Assembly (NCBI GenBank): GCA_030867875.1
Contig: JAOWCC010001589.1
Span: forward strand, 138,915,745 to 138,979,744
DNA from: Actinernus sp. WN-2022
Taxonomy: Eukaryota > Cnidaria > Anthozoa > Actiniaria > Actinernidae
Direction: 5' to 3'
Length of the DNA stretch: 64,000 nucleotides
Part shown: in pieces, positions 55,291-64,000 of the stretch
Layout: every line of letters begins with the position of its first letter
How positions within the stretch are numbered: position 1 is the first letter of the stretch
Notes under the pieces: generated by a model
Seen by the model: only the letters and a program-made list of their open reading frames with translations
What the model was told of the DNA's origin: nothing
Databases searched by the model: none
Position numbers and translations under genes: made by a program

Positions 55291-56947
55291 CCACTTTCAA
55301 CAACTAACCTCGTTCTGGTGCCATTGTTTTCAATGTTTTATTCATCGTGATCAGACGCTTAGCAAGACAGAAGTTGAAAATATTCACCGACCAGCTGATA
55401 GAATACCTAAGTATAATTTAAGCTATTAACCTTCTTAACATAAACTAACGTTAATGAACCCGGTCACATTCTACCGTCAAGTAGTGTTGAATTAATAACA
55501 TCCACCAGACCAGGTGTTACGTCAGTCATCTTATACTATAGCAAGACAAGAAAGTGAAAGCACAATTCAAAAGTAGAAATGGAGCTATTAAAAAGTACTG
55601 AATATCATCGTGTACCACATTTTACTAAATAACTCAACTCAAATGCGCGCTGCCGTAAAACCGTGTTTATGTGAAAGAACATACCTTGTCATATCAGTCT
55701 CTAAACCGCTGCAATTTTCCCAAAATCATTAATAATTCATCAGGTGAACTAAATTGAAGTCATGACAATGACGCGTATTTAGAAACAGCTCGCATTTTAA
55801 GACTTTTTGATCGATAATTTTATCATTAAAGTGGAGCTTGAAAAGCCATGTAAAACACGAGGAGCTTGTTTTAGAAGCGAGTTTCTAAATACAGTGAGAA
55901 TGGATTGAGAAACCTCGTTTTGTTCGTATTACTAGAAACTCTAAATTAATGACGGCAGATAAACGAAGGCAACACACAGTTTCAAGCCGTATCTATAGAT
56001 GTTGAACTTTCTTTTTCACAGTTAATTTGTTAGCAAGCCTTATTTTCAAAACGGTAAGAGCGACTCTGTAAATTTGTCCAAGGAAAAATAACATAAGCCG
56101 AACACCAGTTACCTCTTAAATAAATTATACGTCGAGTTTGGAAAATAGTCTACGAGCAACTCATCCCCGACTTTGTGAGAAAAAAAGTAAAACTTAGAAA
56201 CGGAATGCACGTATAGCTTGGTATTCTGTCAACTGGTCGGTGAGTATTTTCAACTTCCTGTCTTGCTAAGAGTTTGACTCTGATGTGTTTCTCCCACTGA
56301 AGTTTAAATCACCGCAATGAACAATGGCAGCAGAAATGTTGTTGATAGCGGTTCGGCACTTCAATGAGCCCCTCAGGATATTGAAAGTTGCATGATTGTT
56401 TCTGTGGCAAAACAAGCTCTAAAGACAGGACTCCTATATACTGATTGTCTTCTAAATACGCTGTAGCTATAATTACCAGATAACAGTTCAAATGAAGACG
56501 TTCAGTTTAAATTCGAACCTTTATCGAGAATAATCTTACATTACAGCATCAACTATCGATATTTAAAATATTGGTCTGCCTGCCATTTTTCGATGACTGA
56601 TTTTAAAAGACAAATATATGCCAGGTTTTCTGTTTGTACCGTGCCTGTGACAGGCGGAAGTGAAAAATTAACCAATCTACGAACCAGAAAGTGGAGAGAG
56701 AGATATGATTTAAATGGTAGTTTGGAATATTTGGTGTTCAGTTCACTTCCTGTTGTCTCGCGGCCATTCTCCAGAGAAAATTACGACAAACAAGAACAAG
56801 CGCTACGTTTCCTTGCAGTGCTGCCTATAGATTAACAAACCAAACTAGAAAACATAAGTACTAGAAGGCATTGTCATTTTATTATATTTTCAAGTCAGCA
56901 ACGTGCCGGTCGGTGGAGCGAACAGTTAAACGTTCTTCAACAAAGCC
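55291..56947. other. Array intergenic DNA and 5' flank of GPCR at 56948
   Basis: Remainder of the left inverted arm (to about 55410), spacer and dispersed segment (55985-56215), right arm (about 56220-56580) and 5' flank. Non-coding; a short open frame at 56593-56835 parallels that before copy 6. Confidence 0.7.
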
Positions 56948-57961
56948 ATGAAAAGTATGAACACGTCGTCTCACAACGGTACAGAATGCTTCTTTGCTGA
57001 AGGCTCAGAAGTAGAGCAAGTCATCAAAGTAATCGCTTTGTTTTTTATTTTGTTGTTCGGCGTCTTCTGGAACATGCTAGTTATCGTTCTGGTTTACAAA
57101 ACGACAACATTGCGAAAGAACATGAACTATTTTATCGTCAATATGGCTGTGTCTGATGTACTTATTTTGGTCATTGGACCGCCCTTGCGGCTCGATCATC
57201 TACTATCAAGTTCTGAGTCATGGAAAATAGGAGACGGTCTTATTGGAACCATTACATGTAAACTGGCCTTGTTTATATTTAACATGACCGGGTTGGTTTC
57301 CCTAATAACTCTAGTGATAATATCTGTTGAACGGTCCAGAGCGGTTTCTTCTATGCTAAACCTGGTACCACTTACACGCCGTACAATGATCGTTTTGATC
57401 GCTGTATCCTGGACCATTCCCGCTGGACTTAACTCTTATTTACTTGATATGGTAGACATTATTTATAGTGAGGCCGAAGAAGAGGGGTATTACTGTGGAT
57501 ATCATTTTGACCGACCGACACTCTTTTATTTAGTGATATACACTATCATCTACATACTCGTTGCTATTACCGTACTTTGTTTAAACCTAATCATCATAAG
57601 AAAACTCCGCCTTTCTCAGGTTCTCCCTGGCGTCAATATTCCTGATGTTCAGCAACAAAACAGACTGAAACGCTTCAGGTCTGCAGTGAGAATGGTTATG
57701 TCATCTCTGCTTCTTTGTATTGTTTGTTGGACACCTCGTTATTTGTATCTGCTCTTACAGTGGCTCGCTTATTTAGGGACATTTAAGTTCTTCAGTGCCG
57801 CGTGTATAGATGACGAGAATCTTCATTTTGGCTTATTATATCTTCTTTACCTAATCCCAGGCCTAAATCTACTGATATACTTCACATTTCTTCATGACTT
57901 TCGTTCCGCTCTCTTCAATGCATTTTTTGCCGGCAGGAGACCTCACATGAACCAGATGTAG
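56948..57961 (+). CDS. Class A GPCR, array copy 7, with changed activation motifs
   Basis: 337 residues and open throughout, but two of the most conserved class A positions are altered. The helix 3 motif reads ERS instead of ERY (residue 130), and the helix 7 motif reads NLLIY instead of NPLIY (residue 308). A 3-bp insertion adds one alanine before helix 7 (FFSAACIDD). Otherwise it is close to copy 6, sharing LLDMVDIIYSEAEEEG in loop 2. Each change is a single-base or in-frame event, so the frame alone does not show it. Either the receptor is decaying under relaxed selection or it signals atypically; the first is more likely. Confidence 0.88.
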   Translation: MKSMNTSSHNGTECFFAEGSEVEQVIKVIALFFILLFGVFWNMLVIVLVYKTTTLRKNMNYFIVNMAVSDVLILVIGPPLRLDHLLSSSESWKIGDGLIGTITCKLALFIFNMTGLVSLITLVIISVERSRAVSSMLNLVPLTRRTMIVLIAVSWTIPAGLNSYLLDMVDIIYSEAEEEGYYCGYHFDRPTLFYLVIYTIIYILVAITVLCLNLIIIRKLRLSQVLPGVNIPDVQQQNRLKRFRSAVRMVMSSLLLCIVCWTPRYLYLLLQWLAYLGTFKFFSAACIDDENLHFGLLYLLYLIPGLNLLIYFTFLHDFRSALFNAFFAGRRPHMNQM

Positions 57962-59616
57962 AACTTGAACAAAGACACAATCGATTAAATGTAAGTTACC
58001 ACATTTGTAAACGCTGCGTTAGAACTTTAATTTTCAATTCTTAGTTTTAGTACTTTATTTCTCCTGAGTTAATGGGGCTAAACAAGTCTGTTGGGTGGGT
58101 AGAGCTGTTAAAATAGAACAAATTAAAACAACAATATTGTGAGAGTCTACAAGAAGGATTTAACAGGCCTGCAATACGAAAACGGGTGTCGGCGAGTGAA
58201 ATAGGTGAAAACGAATGAAATGGCTTTTAGAAGAGAGCTGCGCTTGTTTATTTTCTTTCTTGGTTTCCTTCTTCCTAATATGTGACTTGGGGATTCACCC
58301 TCGGGTATGTAGTCACAGCGTATTCAGAAAGCAGTCAATAGGGTCTTTTCTTTAGAGCTTGTTGTGCCACAGCAGCAATAAAACTTTCACTTGTGACCAA
58401 AAATCGCGAAATCCGAAGAAAATCCAGTAACACAGTAGAACAAAGTGAGAATATCCTGAGAGACTGAAATGTGAACCACTTTCAACAACTAACCTCGTTC
58501 TGGTGCCATTGTTTTCAATGTTTTCTTCATCGTGATCAGACGCTTAGCAAGACAGGAAGTTGAAAATACTCACCGACCAAGCTGATAGAATCTAAGTATA
58601 ATTTAAGCTATTAGCCTTCTTAACACAAACTAACGTTAATGAACCCGGTCACATTCTACCATCAGGTAGTGTTGAATTAATAAGATCCACCAGACCAGGT
58701 GTTACGTCAGTCATCTTATACTATAGCAAGACAAGAAAGTGAAAGCTTACATCCTGGCACAATTCAAAAGTAGAAATGGAGCTATTAGAAAGTACTGAAT
58801 ATCATTGTGTACCACATTTTACTAAATAACTCAACTCAAATGCGCGCTGCCGTAAAACCGTGTTTATGTGAAAGAACATACCTTGTCATATCAGTCTCTA
58901 AACTGCAATTTTCCCAAAATCATTAATAATTCATCAGGTGAACTAAATTAAAGTCATGACCATGACGCGTATTTAGAAACAGCTCGCATTTTAAGACTTT
59001 TTGATCTATAATTTTATCATTAAAGTGGAGTTTGAAAAGCCATGTAAAACACGAGGAGCTTGTTTTAGAAGCGAGTTTCTAAATACAGTGAAAAGGAATT
59101 GAAAAACCTCGTGTTGTTCGTATTACTAGAAAGTCTAAATTAATGACGGCAGATAAACGCTGGCAACACACAGTTTCAAGCCGTATCTATAGATGTTGAA
59201 ATTTCTTTTTCACAGTTAATTTGTTAGCAAACCTTATTTTCAAAACGGTAAGAGCGACTCTGTAAATTTGTCCAAGGAAAAAGAACATAAGACGAACACC
59301 TGTTACCTCTTAAATAAATTATACGTCGAGTTTGTAAACTAGTCTACGGGCAAATCAACCCCGACTTTGTGAGAAAAAAAGTAAAACTTAGAAACGGAAT
59401 GCACAAATACCATGGCTTATTAGTGATAATTGAGCGGTCTTTTGTCACAAGTAACCAAATTGTTTACCATATATTTATTCTCTGCTATAACTGGACAACT
59501 GGAACGTTGGCAGAACATGACTGAGGAAACTTAAAAGATCCACATAAGTCATTTAAATCTACTCGATCTACGTAGTTTATTTTCACCCCCCATCAATATG
59601 ATATATACTCATTATT
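57962..59616. other. 3' flank of GPCR copy 7
   Basis: Array 3' flank with the short form of the left inverted arm, then spacer and dispersed segment through 59585, ending at the CACCCCCCATCAATATGA flank of the minisatellite. No gene. Confidence 0.7.
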
Positions 59617-60865
59617 TACAAACATTTTACAAATTATGCCCTGCTAATTACAAACAATTTATAAATAATTGTGCCCTGCTAATTTACAAACAATTTACAA
59701 ACTGTGCCCTGCTAATTTACAAACAATTTACAAACTGTGCCCTGCTAATTTACAAATAATTTACAAACTGTGCCCTGCTAATTTACAAACAATTTAAAAA
59801 CTGTGCCCTGCTAATTTACAAATAATTTACAAACTGTGCGCTGCCAATTTACAAACAATTTACAAACTGCGCCCTGCTAATTACAAACAATTTATAAATA
59901 ATTGTGCCCTGCTAATTTACAAACAATTTACAAACTGTGCGCTGCTAATTTACAAACTGTGCCCTGCTAATTTACAAACAATTTACAAACTGTGCCCTGC
60001 TAATTTACAAATAATTTAAAAACTGTGCGCTGCCAATTTACAAACAATTTACAAACTTCGCTGCTAATTTACAAACAATTTACAAACTGTGGCCTGCTAA
60101 TTTACAAACAATTTACAAACTTCGCTGCTAATTTACAAACAATTTACAAACTGTGCGCTGCTAATTTACAAACAATTTACAAACTTCGCTGCTAATTTAC
60201 AAACAATTTACAAACTGTGCCCTGATAATTTACATACAATTTACAAACTGTGCCCTGCTAATTTACAAACAATTTACAAACTGTGCCCTGCTAATTTACA
60301 AACAATTTACAAATTTTGCCCTGCTAATTTACAAACAATTTACAAATTGTGCCCTGCTAATTTACAAACAATTTACAAACTGTGCCCTGCTAATTTACAA
60401 ACAATTTACGAATTGTGCCCTGCTAATTTACAAACAATTTACGAATAGGAGATATTGTAGTTGAGTCTACGAATAGCAGTTTCAGCGGTATTGACCCAAA
60501 CGCCTCACTTCAATGTAATGAAGCGCTATTCAAACTGTGTATCTAAATTAGTCGTGCTTGTTTAGGAGGGTGTTGGTGTCATGGAAGAATGATGATTTCA
60601 ATGGCGCTTCATTACATTGAAGTGAGGCGTTTGGGTCAATACCGCTGAAACTGCTATTCGTAGACTCAACTACAATATCTCCTATTGTGCCCTGCTAATT
60701 TATAAACAATTTACAAATTGTGCCCTGCTAATTTACAAACAATTTACAAATTGTACTTTGTGCTCTGCTATTTTACAAACAAATTACAAAGTGTGCTCTG
60801 CCAATTTACAAACTATTTACAAAGATAGCCATATTTACAGTCTATTTACAAACAATTTGCATGTT
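59617..60865. repeat. 33-bp minisatellite, block B (about 30 units), split by a MITE
   Basis: Same unit as block A (CTGCTAATTTACAAACAATT plus TACAAACTGTGCC). It is interrupted at 60447-60683. An internal run of several units (including AATTATGCCCTGCTAATTAC and TATAAATAATTGTG variants) is repeated at about 59640 and 59880, showing amplification in multi-unit steps. Confidence 0.93.
60447..60683. mobile_element. 237-bp MITE with perfect 80-bp inverted ends
   Basis: Positions 60447-60526 (AGGAGATATTGTAGTTGAGT...) are the exact reverse complement of 60604-60683. The surrounding minisatellite unit would read ACGAATTGTGCCC without it, so the flanks fit an AT duplication. The loop is 77 bp. Perfect arms mean a very recent insertion or recent conversion. 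Confidence 0.92.
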
Positions 60866-60901
60866 ATTTACATATTATGAAAAAATGGAATGCTTTCCAG
60901 T

Positions 60902-61150
60902 GGGCCGGCAAGCCGTATCTATAGATGTTGAAATTTCTTTTTCACAGTTAATTTGTTAGCAAGCCTTATTTTCAAAACGGTAAGAGCGACTCTGTAAATT
61001 TGTCCAAGGAAAAAGAACATAACACGAACACCTGTTACCTCTTAAATAAATTATACGTCGAGTTTGTAAAATAGTCTACGAGCAAATCATCCCCGACTTT
61101 GTGAGAAAAAAAGTAAAACTTAGAAACGGAATGCACAAATACCATGGCTT
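60902..61150. repeat. Dispersed segment fragment
   Basis: GCAAGCCGTATCTATAGATG through CACAAATACCATGGCTTATT matches 59175-59420 and 38556-38795. It resumes after the next MITE at 61721. Confidence 0.8.
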
Positions 61151-61155
61151 ATTAG

Positions 61156-61720
61156 CATGGTCTCTTGTTATTATGTCTCTATCAATTCCAAGCCCGCCCA
61201 TCCCCCCCCCCCCGGGCAAGATGGGGCATTTGACAACCTATCTGTCCCTGGGGTGGGGCATTTGTTTTGCGCAAGCCCGGGCCCGGGGCATTTGTCAAAA
61301 AAATATCCCACCCCTCCTCTGTGTTTGATTTTGTTTTGCTCAACTGATCAACACGTGCTTGCTTCATCGATCAACACGGCGGCGGAAAAGTCATCCGTGA
61401 ACATGACGTTAGGAATTTTCCAGTTTCGGGGTGAAGTGTGCGGTTTGTTGGGAACTGGCTAGTGAATGTGGGATTTGGGGGCACTTACGAAAGTGTTTGA
61501 AGGTGAGTACTGCATTTTACTTTAATAAAGAAAAGCGGTGACATGTGGCTTTGAAACGGCGAAGAAATTTGGCGCGTTCGCCGATACTTGCCCAGGGGTG
61601 GGGCATTTGCATAACTTAGCTGGCCCCACGGTGGGGCATTTGCAACGTTCTGATTCCAAAATGACAAAATCCCCACAAATGCCCGGGGGGGCATGGGCGG
61701 GCTTGGAATTGATAGAGACA
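61156..61720. mobile_element. 565-bp non-autonomous DNA element with GGGGCATTTG repeats
   Basis: TGTCTCTATCAATTCCAAGC at 61174 is the exact complement of 61701-61720, and the match extends to the GCCCGCCCAT block (27 bp). Sister sequences at 59410 read GGCTTATTAGTGATAATTG, so ATTAG (or TTAG) is duplicated at 61151-61155 and 61720-61724. The 18 bp between the left duplication and the inverted repeat are unmatched. The motif GGGGCATTTG occurs at 61223, 61255, 61285, 61600 and 61633, and inverted (CAAATGCCC) at 61676. No credible coding frame. Confidence 0.8.
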
Positions 61721-61989
61721 TTAGTGATAATTGAGCGCTCTTTTGTCACAAGTAACCAAATTGTTTACCATATATTTATTCTCTGCTATAACTGGACAAC
61801 TGAAACGTTGGCAGAACATGACTGAGGAAACTTAAAAGATCCACATAAGTCATTTAAATCTACTCGATCTACGTAGTTTATTGCGATAAGTTATTAATAG
61901 TCCGTGGGCCTGTACTGTAGTAGGGAGAAAAATGATTTAATTTAATTTAGTACCACCAGACGGGCGATTTACTTCAAACACGACCGTTA
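61721..61989. repeat. Dispersed segment, continuation
   Basis: Matches about 3480-3740 and 19590-19840, up to the ACGACCGTTAA point where the LINE begins. In the other copies the sequence continues TTTATTGT. Confidence 0.75.
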
Positions 61990-63911
61990 AAAGATCTCAT
62001 GCATACAAGAGACAGACTAAAAAGAACAGCTATTATAACTAACGACGTAGCTAATTGGGATGCGTACAAACAATGCAAAAAACAATTAAACACTGCCATC
62101 AAACAAAGTAAAGTATCATATTATGAGGCATACTTCCTAGAAAATCAAGGCAAAATGCGTGAGACTTGGAGAGGAATCAACACTATCCTCTCTAAGAAAA
62201 ACAAAACAACTGGGCAGCCTATGTCTGTTATGGGAGATAAATCCGAAGTTCTGAACCCAAAAGAAATAAGCAATGTTTTTAACAACCATTTCGTAGAGGT
62301 CGGTCCCAAACTGGCGTCCGAAATTCCTAATTCTAATGTAAACTTTGAACAGTATATTGAACGAACAGATTCGGAGTTTGACCTTAAGGAATTTAACATC
62401 AACGATATTTATAATCTCATCCAAAAACTACCAACTAATAAGGCTAGTGGACTAGACGACATCCCGGCCAAACTTCTGAAACATTGCGCCTCAACCGTAG
62501 CAGAGCCTTTAACACATATCTTCAACTTATCTATCAGGCAAGGCATCCTACCGTCAGACTGGAAAAAAGCCAAAGTCTATCCCATACATAAAGAGGGACC
62601 CAAAGCCATCCCTAACAACTATAGACCCATTTCGGTTCTTTCAGTTGTCGTTAAGATTCTAGAAAGAGGCGTTTTTAATCAGTTTTACACATACTTAAAT
62701 TAGTTGAAAACAATCTGTTAAATAAGTTCCAATCGGGCTTCAGACCATTACATTCCACAGTAACTGCCCTCTTGGACCTAACAAATGAATGGTTCTTAAA
62801 TATTGATAATGGCCTTACAAATGCTATCATATTTTTGGATCTAAAAAAGGCCTTCGATACTATTGACCACTCTATCCTACTATCGAAAATGAAGCTCTAC
62901 GGAGTAAAAACTAAAACCCTATCCTGGTTCTCGAACTACCTTACCGATCGTATCCAAAGGACACTAGTAAATGGCACTCTGTCTGACCCAAACATAGTCA
63001 GTTGTGGAATTCCTCATGGGGCTATTCTAGGTCCATTACTTTTTTTGCTTTATATTAACGACTTGCCAAATTGCGATTTAATGTCTAATGTCCGTATGTA
63101 TGCAGACGACACCAACTTTACTTTTGCCTCTAGCAATCAGGAGGAGTTTCTCTCTGCTATGAATAATGATCTAATTAGTGTGCAAGAATGGCTTATCGCC
63201 AATAAATTAAGTCTAAATACTACTAAAACTAAATGCATGTTTCTTGGAACGCGCGCCAAACTTGCCCCAATACCTGATGATCCGAACGTAAGCACAAATG
63301 GCAGTCAAATCAATAGAGTTAAATCTTATAAATGTCTCGGTGTTCACGTCGATGAGTTTCTTACATGGGAGACTCATATTGACAACATATCTAAAAAGAT
63401 TGCCAAGGCACTTGGTATTTTACGAAGACTCAAGCCATTCGTGCCTTATAATCTTTTAATTTCTATCTATAATTCACTGATAGTCTCACATTGTGATTAT
63501 TGTAGCACTGTCTGGGGAAGTCTGGGTAAAGGCCTTTCTCAGAAACTTCAAAAACTTCAAAACAGAGCTGCTAGAATCATTACAGGCTCTAATTATGACG
63601 TTAGATCAAAAGACATCTTAGCCATGCTTAATTGGAAAGACTTAGAAGAACGACGCCACTGCCAATTGGGAAGCGTTATGTACAAAACCATGAATAACCA
63701 AGTTCCGCCATATCTAACTGATTTATTTACCAAAACAAACACAATTCATCAGCATAGGTTGCGCCGTTCTCAGAATAGTCTCTTCATTACAAGACCCAAC
63801 ACCGAAGCCCTAAAAAAGAGTTTTTCATACAGAGGGGCATCTCTATGGAACAGTCTACCTAAAGTAGCACAAGAGTCTACAAGTATTAAACACTTTTCTA
63901 AATACTTGTAG
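61990..63911 (+). pseudogene. LINE reverse transcriptase, one frameshift
   Basis: Two frames cover one protein: 61999-62703, and the next from about 62702 to 63911. The first has the region before the polymerase core (NKASGLDDIPAKLLKH, LPSDWKKAKVYPIHK, NNYRPISVLSVVVKILER). The second has the core: IIFLDLKKAFDTIDH (first catalytic D), GIPHGAILGPLLFLLYINDLP with H in place of the usual Q, and VRMYADDTNF (YADD). It ends with the conserved LWNSLP block. The frame changes near 62700, one base or two from continuous. Apart from that break and the missing 5' half, the polymerase looks well preserved. It belongs to the Jockey/CR1-like group; the exact clade is not certain. Confidence 0.85.
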
Positions 63912-64000
63912 CCTCTTTTTTAATTCTACCGCATCATTTTTTAGTATTTAAGAAGCGAACATATTTAAATAGAATATTCTTATTTTTTATTACCTAATTA
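61990..64000 (+). mobile_element. 5'-truncated LINE (Jockey/CR1 group)
   Basis: It begins abruptly inside the reverse transcriptase protein with no endonuclease domain or 5' UTR, the usual result of incomplete reverse transcription. Coding ends at 63911 and an AT-rich 3' tail runs to the window end. The 3' terminus and target duplication lie outside the window. Confidence 0.85.

Noticed and set aside
61101..61462. Proline-rich proteins near 61.2 kb
   Set aside because: They read through the GC-rich non-autonomous element and its GGGGCATTTG repeats on both strands.

Overview
The window is eukaryotic nuclear DNA from an invertebrate animal, most likely a cnidarian (coral or anemone type). It is AT-rich, has intronless rhodopsin-like GPCR genes in tandem, and carries many transposon remnants: Ty3/gypsy, a Jockey/CR1-group LINE, PIF/Harbinger, pogo/Tigger, a tRNA-derived SINE and several foldback/MITE elements. 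The taxon is inferred from the style of the protein families; no taxonomic marker gene is present. Apart from the transposons' own genes, the only credible genes are class A GPCRs.

Layout. 0-8 kb: no host gene; a palindrome cluster, a small foldback, a SINE, a Tigger remnant, a dispersed segment, and a 53-bp minisatellite in two blocks around a spacer with five TGACGTCA palindromes. 8.7-9.8 kb: one divergent GPCR on the minus strand. 10-13 kb: a mariner-type MITE and tandem repeats. 13.8-18.8 kb: a decayed minus-strand Ty3/gypsy element with a MYND zinc finger next to its protease. 18.9-22.5 kb: a second copy of the dispersed segment, then a LINE 3' remnant. 22.5-26 kb: an apparently intact PIF/Harbinger transposon with two convergent spliced genes. 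26-26.8 kb: a foldback with polypyrimidine and polypurine arms. 27-58 kb: a tandem array of seven GPCR copies on the plus strand, five open (30.1, 33.2, 36.4, 50.6, 56.9 kb) and two broken (27.0 and 42.8 kb). 59-61.7 kb: a 33-bp minisatellite and two MITEs. 62-64 kb: a 5'-truncated LINE running toward the window end.

How it fits together. Three array units repeat at exactly 3,132 bp. The LINE remnant, foldback and broken GPCR occur twice (21.2-28.9 and 39.8-44.5 kb), so a large block was duplicated. Harbinger later entered one copy, and a 695-bp foldback and a complete gypsy element entered the other, so each copy supplies the empty site for the other's insertions. The intergenic DNA between neighbouring GPCRs contains a diverged inverted repeat that brackets each receptor gene. 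The locus looks like a young, unstable receptor cluster expanding by unequal exchange while being bombarded by transposons. I found no evidence for a new enzymatic or defence system. The most distinctive observations are the inverted-repeat-bracketed receptor array, the 2.75-kb element packed with TTCATGAA palindromes, and the intact Harbinger.
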